A DNA stretch of 64,000 nt from Erythroxylum novogranatense (lineage: Eukaryota > Streptophyta > Magnoliopsida > Malpighiales > Erythroxylaceae): the NCBI GenBank assembly GCA_029891385.1, contig CM057228.1, positions 68,208,523 through 68,272,522 on the forward strand, read 5' to 3'. This document shows, piece after piece, positions 35,209 through 47,892 of this stretch. The notes under the pieces were generated by a model, which ran no database searches, was not told where the DNA came from, and saw only the letters and a list, made by a program, of their open reading frames with translations. A program made the translations under genes and the position numbers. Each line of letters starts with the position of its first letter. The first letter of the stretch is position 1.

Positions 35209-35408
35209 TTGTGATCTATGATAAAGAAAAACTAAACACACAAGAGTATTTTGTTCAAAGTAGTGATGTTAGTCTATAAAAGTAAGAATATGAGATGAAA
35301 AGAACTTATAGCTTGGAACAAAGTATTGAATCATCTTGGTTGAGAGCATTAAATAATTCGGTTTTAAAGTATTTCAAGAAAATTCTAGAGTAGAAGGTAT
35401 TTTAGAAT

Positions 35409-35466
35409 CTTGAAAAGATTTTCTTCTTATACGAACTCTTGAAAAGATTTTCTTCTTATACGAACT
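35409..35466. repeat. 29-bp tandem duplication
   Basis: Two copies of CTTGAAAAGATTTTCTTCTT plus ATACGAACT at 35409 and 35438, with a partial third start. It lies between pol and the additional ORF. Confidence 0.9.
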
Positions 35467-35594
35467 CTTGAAAAGTTACCATTCATAACTTACCATTACT
35501 ATTTACTTGAAATCTTACGACTTTTTATCTTCTTCTTGTATGAATCATCTGGGTTATGCCGTGTAAGACAAATGGTCATTCAACATTACCATAT

Positions 35595-36437
35595 TCAAGT
35601 TCCATCTGATTTCCTTGAATCTATCTTCACACAAAGGTTTAGTGAAGATATCCACCAATTACTGATTCGTCTCAACAAATTGTAGACTGATGATTCCTCT
35701 TTGTATATAGTCTCATATAAAATGATGTCTAACTTCAATTTGCTTTGACCTAGAGTGTTGTATTGGATTCTTTGATAAATTGATAGCATTTGTGTTGTCA
35801 CAAAAGATTAGAATTTGATCTTCTTGTATGGAGTAATCTTCCAACTGATACTTAATCCATAACGTTTGTGAACAACAAAATGCAGCTGACATGTATTCAG
35901 CATCTGTAGTAGATAAAGCAATTGAACTTTACCCTTTGCTTGACCAAGAAATAAGATTATGCCCAAGAAAGTGATAACCTCCACTTATACTCTTTCTATC
36001 AATTCTATCTCCAACATAATCAACATCACAGTAGCCATAAACCTGAAATCTTTACCTTTCTCATACATTAGACAAAGATCAGTAGAACCTAGCAAGTATC
36101 TTAATATTCTTTTAACAGAAATATAATGAAACTCTCTAGGATTTGCTTGAAATCTTGCACACAAACAAACATTAAACAATATATCAGGTATGCTTGTAGT
36201 TAGGTAAAGTAAAGAACCAATAATTCCTTTGAAGAGGGTTTGATCAACCTTCTTACCTGCTTCATCCTTAGGTAACATAATTGAAGGATGCATAGGAGTT
36301 AACATAGGTTTAACCTTCTCCATTTTATATTTGACTAACAGTTGTTTGATATATTTTTGTTGATGAATAAAAATATTTTCTTTGGTTTCCTTAATTTGTA
36401 AACCAATAAAGAATTTCAATTCACCCATCATACTCAT
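35595..36437 (-). pseudogene. SIRE-like Copia RNase H region
   Basis: A 150-codon frame (36437-35985) with MSMMGELKFFIGLQIKETKE, QQKYIKQLLVKYKMEKVKPM, GIIGSLLYLTTSIPDILFNV and SVKRILRYLLGSTDLCLMYE is the RT-RNase H connection of SIRE/Maximus elements. Further left, frames are broken, but a continuation of RNase H runs to about 35600. The catalytic DAD box after the frame is disrupted. Transcribed right to left. Confidence 0.9.
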
Positions 36438-36439
36438 TT

Positions 36440-37267
36440 CAAATTCACTTTTTATATGATTTTCAAAACTATAACATAGCTTCTTAGAAGTTGCACAAAA
36501 AAATAATATCTACATATATCTGTACTATAATGAAATCATTTTTGATACATTTTCTAAACAGAGTCTTATCTACTTGTCCTCTAATAAAATCATTTCCAAT
36601 TAAAAATGAACTTAGATGATCATACCAAACACAAGGTGCTTAATTTAATCTCTATAAAGCTTTATGAAGTCTATAGACATAATCTGGTTTATCAGTATCT
36701 TTAAAACTAGCATGTTGCTTTACATAAACCCCTTCATCTATAAAACCGTTCAAAAAGGCACTTTTCACATCCATTTGAAATAGTTTTATATCATAACAAA
36801 CAACATATGCAAGCAAAATCCTAATAGCTTCTAGTCTAGTTACAGGAGCATAGGTTTCCTTATAGTATATTCCTTCTCATTGATTATAGCCTTGAGTTAC
36901 TAATCTAGCTTTGTTGTGGTTTACTTTACTTGATTCATCTAGTTTATTCTTGAATACCTATCTAGTTCCTATGACGGACTTATTGGGTGGCTTAGGAACT
37001 AAAGACCAAACTTTGTTCCTAATAAATTGATTTAATTCCTCTTGCATGGCTAAAATCCAAGCTTCATCTTGAAGAGCTTCATTAATTTTCTTAGGTTCTA
37101 ACTCAAAAACAAAAGCTACATTTACCTCTCTTCTAAATTTAGACCTAGTTCTCACTCCTTTTGAAGTTTTTCTTATAATTAGGTTTTCTGGATGAGAAGA
37201 TTTCTGCTTCCAGTCTTTCCTAAGATTAAAGTTTTCAGGAATATCCTCTACTTTATCAGGTGGATCA
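36440..37267 (-). pseudogene. SIRE-like Copia RT
   Basis: The pre-RT stretch RKTSKGVRTRSKFRREVNVA and the RT start EPKKINEALQDEAWILAMQE, FIRNKVWSLVPKPPNKSVIG lie in 37267-36958. Further left are VKSAFLNGFIDEGVYVKQ-like and IVQIYVDIIF, where one Asp of the catalytic YVDD box is gone. Stops are present. It is broken at 37267/37268 by a gypsy LTR. The integrase that should precede it is not on the other side of the insertion. Confidence 0.88.
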
Positions 37268-37757
37268 TGTTGGGACCCGATCCGAGAACCGGATCCCAAC
37301 CGGAAAAGCGGAAAGAACAAAGGAAGCGAAAGCGAATGGCAACGGAAATTTTGCATCGAAATTTCGAATCGGAAATAACATACGGAAGCCAATAGCAAAA
37401 CAAACTCGAATCACAAAGCAAGCGGAAGCAAAGCAAATGCGAATCAAATAAAGAATCGAAACGGAAGCGAATCGGAAATCGAAAGAAGCAAACCAGAATA
37501 GTCAATAGTAACAAATAATAAGGCAATTCAATTATAGAGCCAAGCGCAAACAAATTCGACATCCGGAAATAAAAAACAGAGAAAAACGTCGCGTTGGAAT
37601 TCCTTAGACTCAGATTATCCCGAAATCCGGTATATTTTTTTTCTTTTTCTCATAAATTTCTTGAAACATAATCACATCTAATACAAACTTCCCATACGAA
37701 CTTACTTATTTCATACTTTTATATTTTTAAAATTCACTTAAAGATCGGGGTCCAACA
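37268..37757 (-). mobile_element. 3' LTR of a minus-strand gypsy element (490 bp)
   Basis: On the minus strand it starts TGTTGGACCCCGATC (37757) after a PPT and ends GATCGGGTCCCAACA (37268), so the ends are inverted repeats over about 15 bp. It cuts the SIRE-like RT cleanly at 37267. The A-rich/GAA-rich open frames inside (37192-37562) are fusions of host element and LTR and are not genes. Confidence 0.85.
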
Positions 37758-38195
37758 TTTCTCCCCCTCTTAAAAGAATTTCGTCCTCGAAATTCTAACT
37801 TAAGAAATCACCAAATGCTTGCTTCTCAATGACTATAAGCACTTACTTTCTTATCTAATTTCTTCTTCATATATGTATCTCAATCTTGTCATAATATTTC
37901 ACTTCTTGTATCTCATACATATTCATAACTCATTGTTTCTACACTTATGGACACAAGTCAATGGTCCATTTCTTTAGAACCCTAATATGGTTCAATCATC
38001 GTTTAATCCTTCTCATTATGTCATCATTCTTTCATCTATATCAATTCATCACAATTTATCAGAAATTCCAATCTTAAGTTCCTCAACACATTCCGAAAAT
38101 CAATCATATTCTTGACACTCAAATCGAACCAATCACTTGAATTCGTCAAATAGTCATGCACATCAATTTCACATTCCTAAAGACAATCAAAGAGT
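37758..38195 (-). mobile_element. Internal 3' part of the minus-strand gypsy, non-coding
   Basis: PPT AAGAGGGGGAGAAA (minus, about 37771-37758) and the AATTTCGAGGACGAAATT motif (37794-37777) sit next to the LTR. The rest has no open frame and resembles the internal sequence of gypsy C in style. The right end, where the plus-strand Copia leader starts, is approximate. Confidence 0.65.
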
Positions 38196-38300
38196 TGGGT
38201 AGTGTACATCAGACGTATGCGCATCAAAGAGTTGATAACCCAATGTAAGTGCACACATCAACAAGTTGATAGCACTGGACGATAGTTGTGTCTAAGATGT

Positions 38301-38474
38301 AATTGGTATGTCTGATACCTCCCGAGACATAAGGTGGCTTATTGAGCTAACCTCAAGGTCATTCTTAATGTCGGTTATCGATGATGCAATTGGTATGAAC
38401 GATACCTACCGATTGACCTAAGTTATGGCTTGTTGGGTAAACCCAAGGTCACTCTTAGCAATGTCGGATATCGA
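38301..38474 (+). repeat. 87-bp tandem duplication upstream of Copia-2 gag
   Basis: Units start with AATTGGTATG at 38301 and 38388 and end in GTCGGTTATCGAT / GTCGGATATCGAGCC. The second end resembles a diverged tRNA-Met PBS. This is probably the LTR/PBS border of Copia-2; its 5' LTR is not otherwise recognisable. Confidence 0.6.
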
Positions 38475-38599
38475 GCCACTAGGACATTATGTCATATTGT
38501 TTCTTTGGATTAAGTAGAGGGTTATGGATTCTAGGAAACTAGTGGGAGCCATATGCATGTCATGCAAGTCCTTATGATCATGCAGCATTTCTATTCTAG

Positions 38600-39380
38600 C
38601 ATTCTTTCTCTATCGCGCTTACGTTGATTGAAGAAGTCTTTCGATGTGAATTTTGCTCCTTATTCGGACCGAATTTTCTTGATTGGCCGAGGAATCGAGA
38701 ATTGTTCTCGGATCGAGGAACTGGGATACGCCCTAGATGTTCCACTTCCGGATGCACTCATTGTCGATGCTTGATGAGGATCGAAAGCATATCGTAAGCA
38801 TCTAAAGGACGATGATATGGATACTTGCATTATGCTTGCCTCGATGTCACCAGAGCTGCGAATAAAGACGAGTCTATGGATGCTCACATTATAGTATTTC
38901 ATCTTAGGGAATTGTTTGATGAGTAAGCTTCGATGCGAAAGGTTCGAGACCTCAAGGCTTCTCTTCACCACAAAGATGGCTCCAGGACGTCTCATTGCCT
39001 AGTATGCCACGAAGATGAATGGCTATATAGAGATTGGCTGTCTTAGGATTTGTAATGGATTATGAGTTAAGTATAGACTTAATTCGGTTGAATTGTCGAC
39101 GCTTATTCACAGTTAGTGTTAAACTATCGATGAACCAAATATCCACAACAATTCTGAAGTGATCAATCTGCTTTCAAGACACAGTGAGCGAGCTATCAAG
39201 AAGGATAGCAAGCAAGTGCTAGTGGTGGATGCTTCTTCTTCCGGTCCAAAGAAGAAAAGGCCAAGAAACCAAATGGAAGTGCCATCAAGGAAAAATCAAA
39301 AAGCGCCCCAAAAGGATTTTACTTTCATTGTGGCAAGACCGCCACCAGAGGCTAAACCCAGAAGTCTATTGAAGTTCTGA
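38600..39380 (+). pseudogene. Copia-2 gag
   Basis: Frameshifted Copia gag: an N-terminal block (EESRIVLGSRNWDTP-like, about 38685-38735), CERFETSRLLFTTKMA (about 38938-38980), TKMNGYIEIG (about 39009-39040), an INLLSRHSERAIKKDSKQVL block (about 39162-39220) and then the basic linker SSSGPKKKRPRN. The CCHC knuckle that should follow is decayed (about 39320-39375). Belongs to the plus-strand Copia that ends at 44271. Confidence 0.75.
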
Positions 39381-39419
39381 AGCGAAGAAGGCATCGGATG
39401 CCTCTACTCCTTCAAATAT

Positions 39420-40890
39420 GTTTGTCATTAAGGTTATCTGTTTCGATCAAAACATATGGGTATTTGATACGGTTGTGGCTCATACATATGAAATGATATG
39501 TAGGGCCTCGGGGACGATGAGCGACTCATAAAAGGAGAACTAGACCTTCGTGTAGGTAATGCAGCAAGAGTTGTTACATTAGCCAGAGACACTTATGTCT
39601 TGTCACTCCCTAGTGGGCTTGTATTCAAATTGGATGATTGTCATTTTGTACTGTTTAACAAAGAACATATTATCATTTCTTGTTTCAATAGATTTGGTTT
39701 CCATTGGACTTTTAGTAGCAATGGTTGTTCTATTAGTTCAATGGAATGCTCTATGCTATTGGTACATTATGCAATGGAATTGACATATTAGATATGTCAT
39801 ATCCGATTTTGAATGTCAATGACGAAAAGACATAATCGAGATAATTTAAAATCAACTTACTTATGGCATTGTCGAACGGCCATATAAATGAGACACGCAT
39901 CGCTAAGCTCCATAAGAGTGGCGGTTTAGGGTCATTTGATTATGAATCATATGACACATGCGAATCTTGTTTATTAGGCAAGATGACCAAGTTATCCTTT
40001 AAGGAAAGGGAAAGCGAGTGAATGGAATATTAGACCGATACATTTGGATGTATGTGGTCCGATGTCCATCCATGCGAAGTGGTTGTCTTTATTTCATTAC
40101 TTTTATCGGTGATTATTCACGATATGGGTACTGTGTCGATGAGATACAAATCAAGCATTTGAAAAGTTCAAATAATTGAAATGAAGTAGAAAACTAACTT
40201 GGTAAAAGTATGAATACATTACGATCGATCGTGGTGGAAAATGCTTAGACCAACAGTTTTGGATTATCTCGAGATAATGGGATTTTATCTCATTACACTC
40301 CACCTTGCACGCCGCAAAGACAATGGTGTGGTTGAAAGGAGATATCGAACCTTGTTAGACATAGTGCGATTAATGATAGGTTTTACACAGTTTTTGGGGT
40401 ATGCGCCGAGGCAATTTGTTTACTTGTTAAACATAGTTCCATTAAAGGCAGTTGATGTTACTCCATATGAGATGTGGACTAACTGAAAGCCTATCTTTCT
40501 CATTTGAAAGTTTGGGGTTGTCACGCTTATGTGAAGCGGACACGGTCGAGATTAACGATGCAAAGTCGACAAGTGTTTGTTCGTATGGACATCGTGGGAT
40601 ATCAATTCTACCTTCGAGGAACAAAAGTTGTTTGTTTTAAAGCATGCTGTTTTCTTACAAAAGAGTTTCTTTTACAAGAGGACGGTGGGAGCAAAGTTGA
40701 ACTTGAAGAAGTTCAAGATGCTCGAACAAACGCAGATCAACTGCCTGAACCTGCAACTGTAACTCATACAAATGAGGTAACAGTTCAACCTTCTATTACA
40801 CAAGAATTTCATAGGTCACGAGGATACGCCATTCTCGAGAGATATGGATTTCGTGGGAACATAATGACGATTGCTCATACGAGATGATGA
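39420..40890 (+). pseudogene. Copia-2 protease and integrase
   Basis: Protease: IWVFDT (about 39447; Asp-Thr kept, Gly changed). Pre-integrase: LDLRVGNAARVVTLARDTYV (about 39541-39600) and LPSGLVFKLDDC. Integrase: the HH-CC region with a SFDYESYDTCESCLLGKMTK-like block (about 39937-39996), RPIHLDVCGP-like (about 40030), NGVVERRYRTLLDIVRLMIG (about 40322-40381, with Glu of the DDE triad) and ending VFVRMDIVGYQFYLRGTKVV. Stops and small deletions throughout. Confidence 0.82.
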
Positions 40891-42240
40891 GCCTACTACT
40901 ATGAAGAGGTTACAAAAGTTGAGTCTGAAAATGGCTTTGTGCCATGAAATCTGAATGGATTCCATGTATGAAAACCAAGTATGGTCTTTGGTTGTTGCAC
41001 CCGAAGGAATAAAGCCCAAAGGGTGCACATGGGTTTTCAAAAAGAAAACCGACATGGATGGTAATGTGATTACTTATAAAGCAAGGCTTGTGGCCAAAGG
41101 ATTTTGTCAGAGACAAGGAGTTGACTATGACGAGACCTTCAGTCCCATAGCAATGCTTAAATCCATTAGGATACTCCTAGCCATTGTCACTCATTATGAT
41201 TATGAGATATGGCAAATGGATGTGAAGACAGCTTTCCTGAATGGAAATCTTCCCGAGGATGTGTATATGACCTGACCAGAGGACTTCACCTCTATGATGG
41301 CGAAATGGTATGCAAGCTTGTAAATCCATGTATGGATTGAAGCAAGCATTCAGAGTTGGAATATCCGTTTGATGAGGTACTCAAAGAGCTTGGTTTCTCA
41401 CAAAATTCGGATGTACATTGTGTGTATAAGAAGGTTCATGGGACTGCAATCGTATTCCTTGTGTTATAAGTAGATGACATATTAATACTAGGAAAACGAT
41501 GTCTCTATGCTACAATCAGTTAAGATTTGGTTGTCCAAACATTTTGCCATGAAAGACCTTTGTGACGCAAATTATATCCTTGGGATAAAGATTTATAGAG
41601 ATAGATCAAAGAGATTGCTTGGTCTTTCACAATCAACGTACATAGATAAGATGCTAAAGAGGTTTAGCATGGAACAATGCTATGTCACGAGACCCGATGT
41701 ATCATATGCTCTAAGTGTTACGGCGGATACCAATCGGATCTTGGTGAGGTCCTTTGGGTGGTGTCAAGAATATCTTCAAGTACTTGCGAAGCACTAAGGA
41801 TGTTTTCTTGACATATGGAGATGAAAATCTCAAGTGGCGGCATACAAATGCCGCTTTAATCGATAAGGATGATTACGAATCACGATCGGTTATATACATT
41901 CACACTGAGCGGCTGGCGGTCGGTTGGAAAGAGTTCAATCAAGAGAGGATCGCGATTCAACAACCGAGGCAGAGTACATTGCCGCATCGATCAAAGAAAG
42001 GCGGTTTGGATCGAAGTTCATTTCGAACTTGATCGGTTCCTAGTGTGATGGGCCCATAGGGTTGTATTGTGATACAATGGGGCTAGTCTTGAGCAAAGGA
42101 ACCAAGATCTCATCAATGATCCGAACACGTACTCTGCCGATTCCATCTGATTCGGTAGATCATCGATCGAGGTGATGTTCTAATAGAGAGAATTCCCACA
42201 GAGCAAGGTGTTGCTAATCTGTTGACAAAGCCATAGTCAC
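40891..42240 (+). pseudogene. Copia-2 RT and RNase H
   Basis: RT: a 106-codon frame (40955-41275) with [40 protein letters not shown] and IWQMDVKTAFLNGNLPEDVY. Then broken frames; the catalytic box near 41466 reads VDDILILG-like after a stop. Then WLSKHFAMKDLCDANYILGI and SQSTYIDKMLKRFSMEQC (41507-41700). RNase H is degraded but a terminal NLLTKP is visible near 42216. Ends before the PPT at 42309. Confidence 0.88.
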
Positions 42241-42326
42241 AGAAGAATTGTGATTCTCATGGACGCGCTTATGGTATTAGATACCAAGGCGATTGGCTTT
42301 AGGTCAAGTGGGAGATTTGTAAGTGT

Positions 42327-42408
42327 AAGTCGACTTGTACCATGTGTAAGTCGACTTATGCTTGATCGGTACTGATAAGTCGCCTTGTTCACCAGTGTAA
42401 GTCGACTT
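42327..42408 (+). repeat. AAGTCGACTT palindromes at Copia-2 LTR start
   Basis: Perfect 10-bp palindromes at 42327, 42348 and 42399, plus a one-mismatch copy AAGTCGCCTT at 42377, spaced 21-29 bp. Confidence 0.95.
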
Positions 42409-43650
42409 ATGGATGTCGATCAGTTAGATTGTTAGAAGTAGTGCCTAAAGGCAATCCCTTTTAGCGTTTTATTCAAAGTCGTATAGACTTTATGAATAAA
42501 TAAAGAAAGGCATATTTCATTAATTTGATATTCATGAACAGTGTTTATGAATTGATTGGATCTTTAATCGAATTAATGAAGTCCATGATGTATGACATAA
42601 CATGAAGGAAATTATGATGTGATCATACTACTGAGATTCCTATCATGTGCAATTATGTCAGTATCTAAATTTTCCCTAGTCATAGGATTAATGAGACTGG
42701 ACATCATTAATCCGGTTAGACTAACACATGTCATATTCCTTGATTGAATCAAGCAGTGGATCTCATAAACTGTAAATATGAGATATTTAGAGTTGACATG
42801 TGGATGCTTACTAGCGGTAGTAAGTACATTGGATGACTGCCATGAGATCATCACATGGATATCTTCTTCAGTGTCGGTGATAATCTCATCATAGCAATGG
42901 TGCAAGTATCCTTAGACTTGAGGTACTCGAGGATATCTTGAATCTTGATTACGTGCTTTGACTCCATTCCTTGTTGCCTTCAGAGGTCGCTCATAGGGTG
43001 GTGCTTGGAGTGCGACTTGAGGTATTGAAGGTAATTGAGTAGCCAATAAAGGATTCACCACTTACGGATTAGCGAAGAGATACCCACGGCCTCTTGTCGG
43101 GATCATTACTTGTAAGTGGCGCAAGCAAATATGTCATGAAGAGTGTCCTCATTGACATATGGAGTAATGAGTCTAGGGCGAGAACTAATATCACTGGGCT
43201 AGACTCGGTCTAGTGAGAGTTGACACTTTGACCATACTCATAACCAAGTGAGGTATAGGATGGTGAAAGGACGAATTGCGGTAATTGTCTATGGAAGGGT
43301 TTGTGATCCGGTTCTTGATGAATTCATCAAACCGATTACTTTCCGGTTAATTGGGGTCATGATGTGTTCTAGAGCGCGCTCATGACTTGCTCAGATTAAT
43401 TGTTAATCTCGGTGGCCAATATAACCGGAACCTAAAGGTCACACGATAAGAGTGATTGGAGAATCAGTAAAATAGTAATTGGACGAGTTCCAATTTTGGA
43501 GAGCATTAAGATTAAATGGATCCCGATGAGATCGAGATATGTCCGATGAGATCGTGACATCGATATTGCTAAGAAAGGTTTAGGAGCTTTTTGATCTAGG
43601 GACAGTGAAGTCGGGTAGACCAACCCGGTGTTGTAGACCACTTGATAATT

Positions 43651-43706
43651 ATATTTATATATATATAATTAATTAATTAAAGAATTAATTATATATATAT
43701 ATATAT
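43651..43706. repeat. AT microsatellite
   Basis: TATATA/AATTAATT tracts within the Copia-2 LTR. A similar (TA)n tract lies at 52140-52158 in the Athila-like LTR. Confidence 0.9.
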
Positions 43707-44270
43707 AACATTTACGTGGAAGAGGAGAAGAACTTAGAAGTTTCCTTATGTTTAGTCATTAAAAGGCATTTAATGGCTAAAAGACAAAAAGGCAAAAAGA
43801 CAAGCCTATGGTGTCTTCTCTCTTGAAACATCTGGAGACCATCTTCTTCTTTTGTCTTTGAGAAAGACATATGAAGAAATGAAGATGAGAAGAATCGTTG
43901 GTCTTTGAAAGAGAGGAAGGAAAGGTTTTTAAAGAGTTTAAAACCTATGCTCTCACTCTCCATCATCGATCATCAAGGCTTCATCTCCAAGCTTCATCCC
44001 TTCTCTCCATCGATTTCTTAAGCTCTCCAAGGACAGAGGTAGGGTCTAGCAGCCTTTAATTTGTTCTAGCTATTCCCGGGTCAAAGGGGTTTGTCCCGGT
44101 TAGGTTTTCTGATCTCTGCGTGGATACCTTTAGAGATAGTCTCTATTGGCTATTTAGGTTTGAGTCTTCATACAGACACATAGATCCTGGCCTTCGGGAA
44201 GGTCCCGGCGACAAAATTTTTTTGTTTTTCGCACCTTGTACATGTGATGTACATCCCGGGATTTTCCTAC

Positions 44271-44692
44271 ATATGCATGAGTTGGGTGGACCATCGATGA
44301 TGGTTTCTCACTGAGTTCGCAAACTCACCCAACATTGCAATTATTTTTCAGGAATTGAAGAGTATCCCGTTAGTAAAACGGGAGTATGTTCTGAGATTCA
44401 GTGAAGGTGCGAAGTCGGGATCGGTTAGGTATCCGCATTATATGTCTTTATTTTTGTAATAAAGTGTTTATTTGTATTTGTGAAATTGACCTCAGTGGCT
44501 TTTGAAAATGTGTGTATTGAAATTGGATGTGATTGAATGAGTACCCAATTTGGGTATGGAATTCCGCACATGTGTTTTTTTTTTAAAAGAATAATGTACC
44601 GATTTACGAATGAGTGGTTATACGCCACCCTCATGGGCACGGACTCGGATATCACCATCGATATCGGGTTGGTCTTGCGAGTGGGTGTTACA
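44271..44692 (+). mobile_element. 5' LTR of gypsy C, only the last 422 bp
   Basis: Matches 50438-50863 almost throughout (ATGCATGAGTTGGGTGGACC, CCCAATTTGGGTATGGAATT, ending GGTGTTACA). The rest of the 5' LTR is absent and Copia-2 LTR adjoins directly. Confidence 0.88.
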
Positions 44693-44697
44693 TTTAA

Positions 44698-44710
44698 TGG
44701 TATCGAGCCC
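44698..44710 (+). other. PBS of gypsy C
   Basis: TGGTATCGAGCCC, five bases after the LTR end; a slightly altered initiator tRNA-Met primer site. Confidence 0.7.
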
Positions 44711-47700
44711 GAAGTACAATCTTACATGGGCGTTCTGAAAAATGTGTCAAGTTACATGCATTTAAGTCATGTCATGGCAGACAGTGACAACTGATCCCCA
44801 GTCTAGTATATGAGTCACATGTAGGAGCCTGTACCAATTGTTTCAGTCGTTAGAATTTGTGAGGGCATTGATGATATATCAGAATGGGATAAATGCCAAT
44901 TGTGGATATCATGAAATCGGAAAAAGGTATATGATTCGATTTGACAAATGAAGATTGAGTGTATTGGTACTAGTGGATACATTATGGAAGGCGATATCTG
45001 GTTTATACCCCCGGTATATCCTTGAATGTGAGATAGATATGAATATGTTCTGAACTGATAGAGGAAATTAGAGCTATGATAGAAATGACAAGAGTACAAG
45101 TGTATAATGTGGATGAAATGAAAGGTTATAATTGAGATTGATTACTGTGACTAGTGTTATGAAAAATGATTTATGACTGTGACTCAATTACATTAGAGAG
45201 AAATCAAGAATGATGGTATATATATGATGTTGCCTTTTGAGTGTGAAAATAGAAGGGTGCGATGTAATAATGAAAAGATTGAGAGGTAAGACAATAATCT
45301 TGATAAGTGAAACAGATGTTCGGTTTAGTTGATTTGCTAAGTGAATACACACGATTATGGGAGCCCCATGGTAAGTGAAAATATTAACCGAAATCGTCTC
45401 GTGTATGTGGAGATGGCATGAGAAGTAAATTAAGGGGATGATTGTAGTGTATAAAGTTCGAATGAGAAAAGAAAGTGTTTATGAGAAATCAATTGAGAAA
45501 GAAGGGAGACTGTTAATGTGGTACCAAAAAGAGAAAGATTATCTAAAGTTAAATGTGATTAAAGAGTTCTTAGTAGTATAAGATATTAATGGGTAAATTT
45601 ATGAGAATACATTTTCAAAAAAGATGTGATGATTATAGTGATTTATTGGGAATGAATTGAAATTGTTACATGTTGAGGACTTGATCATGATATAATCCTC
45701 ACGAGTGAGGATAGGTGCAAAAGAGAGTATTGTGTATCCTTAGTGTAAGTAACTAATTGGTACATCGATGCGATGATTTTTTTTGATACGGACCTCATTG
45801 AGCGGTATTAAAAGGATGTTACGATGATATGGATTATGGCATAGATTGATCTGCATGGGATATTGTGTATGGTTGGAAACCGAGTCCACGTGGCATATAG
45901 AATGGTGACAAGAAATGTGATGATTGTGATATTGAGGAATTTCATAAGTAGTATTGATGAAAATAGTAAGAAATCTACTTGCAAAGAAGAATTTACGAAT
46001 TGGATTAAGTTGCTCGAATGATTCAATTAAATAGTGATCAATGCAAGGATCGTATAGAGATAAATTTGACATGAATTACAAGTTAATTTGGAGTCTTAAT
46101 TCTAGCAGAGACTCGGCGTAAGAGGTAGAAAATGCTTTCATTATGATGATGAGATGAATCCAATTATGTAAGAGAATTCTTGAACATTAAGAAAATAGTA
46201 ATTGCGAATATGAGGAGAAAATAGATTAGTGTATGGTTTGTGTAATTATGTCTGAAAATACGAAATTGATTTGATGAATGTTTATTTAACGCAGGCAGTG
46301 ACCTATTGCAAATAAATTGGGATATGTGGAGAAATTAGGGTAAAAGGAACATATGTCAGAATATGTTGTGATGGAATTGAGAAAATTATAAGAAAATCGT
46401 TCCTCATTGGAGACTTTTGATATTTAAAGAGTTATACAAATTGATCACTGGTATAAGGAATTTTGGATTGAAATTGTCCGAGGTGACAATGCCCTAATAA
46501 TCTTGTACTCTTGAAAAGTAAAGTGTCTTGAGTGCATTCAGATTGGGAAATGATGAAGATCATCGATGATCGATTAAATGCATTTAAAAAGTAAAGAAGA
46601 TAAATCGGCACAGATGAGGAAATTGTATCTATCGAACTTCATAAGAGTGAATTTGACCTTGATTGAATAAATAGTGGATGAATTATTATTCAAAATGGCA
46701 TTGAGAGACTTAATGACGATAGGGTATGGATACAATGCGAAATTGTTAGGGACTTATATATGTATACTGGATTTGGAGATTTTGCATTATATCTTTGAAA
46801 TGTCCCGATAATGGTTATCTTGTAATCGATGAAAGTGTGTAAAGTGATTTTGTACCTTGGGACAAGTAAAACTTTATGGGTTGTATTGTGATTGATGATT
46901 TGAGATCATTGTAATGAGTGTTGCTTTAAAAGCTTGGAGACAAAATTATACGAAACAATTGAAGATGTCTACGAATGTGCAAATCAATAGTGATAGAGGT
47001 ATTTTGTGAATTCGAAAGATTTGAAAAGAATTAAGCGATTGAATAATTCAAATTATGCTAGTCATGAAATTAAATGGATTGAATAGGAAATTCAAATGAG
47101 ATGATCACAATTTGAGCGATAAGGTTTTGATTGTATGACTGAGTAAAAATCGTCGAGCTAGCAAATGGGGCAAAAAGAAAGTATTATTTGTTATTGGAAT
47201 TCCGAAACTGGTGTATTATGGTTTTGTTATCGAGAAACTGTTAGAGAAATCGCGAGAAGCGATTAGAGTATTATGGTTTAGTACGAGCAAATCGAAAGAG
47301 GAATTGATAGTTTAGCGTGTTAAATCGAATGATTATAGGTGTGAGTAACCAATGATTTGATTGTTGGAGATAAATGTGAAATTGATATTTTGGAGTTCGT
47401 AGAGACATGAGATTGAGGTAAAGTCGGTGATTGTATGCATATCAATCGTTATATTGGTGATTGAACTTTAAAGAAATGTAAGTTGATAATTGTGTAAGGA
47501 AATGTTTCGAAGTATACCGCCTCGGCCAAGATACACTGAGATAGAGATAAAGGTAAATTTGGGAGAAACGGAATTTGTTATTAGTGGCCTTGATGTGACC
47601 GTGTTGTGAATCAATTTATGGATTGGCAAGTCAGTAGCAACCTAAAAGATGAATTGGATTCGTAAAGTGTCATATGGACAGAAATAGGGAATATTGATAT

Positions 47701-47892
47701 GATCAGAAGTGTGTGTTATTGGTGTTGAATGTGAAGAATTGCGAGTAATCATGAAGAAATAGTTAAGACCGTGTTAAGTGATTATATTGATTCTAGTGAA
47801 TTGGCAGAAATTAGTCCTGTATTGAAAAAGATGAGAAACAGTATATGGTGATCGTATCGATTTCCCCTGCCTTTTTGATCGATTGTATATGA
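44711..47892 (+). mobile_element. Internal region of gypsy C, essentially non-coding
   Basis: About 3.2 kb between PBS and PPT with no frame above about 110 codons and no gag, protease, RT or integrase motif that I can recognise on either strand. Short frames on the minus strand (44815-45099, 45740-46072) have no family features. Fits a non-autonomous (LARD-like) or very decayed element; the signals at both ends are kept. Confidence 0.65.

Larger units (their letters stand above)
42318..44271 (+). mobile_element. 3' LTR of Copia-2 (~1.95 kb)
   Basis: PPT AAGTGGGAGATT (42306-42317) precedes TGTAAGTGTAAG; the proposed end is TTTTCCTACA at 44271, so the ends pair as TGTA/TACA. It contains AAGTCGACTT palindromes (42327-42408), an AT microsatellite (43651-43706) and a leader-like region (43720-44050). 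The right end coincides with the start of the gypsy C LTR remnant. Confidence 0.75.

Noticed and set aside
37192..37562. Set of overlapping frames on both strands around 37.3 kb, including a Phe/Arg-rich one
   Set aside because: They arise from a simple GAAGCGAA/AATCGGAA-like composition in a gypsy LTR and from read-through of the LTR/SIRE junction.
44711..47892. Long non-coding RNA or host gene inside gypsy C
   Set aside because: The region is framed exactly by a PBS and a PPT, so an element interior is the simpler reading.
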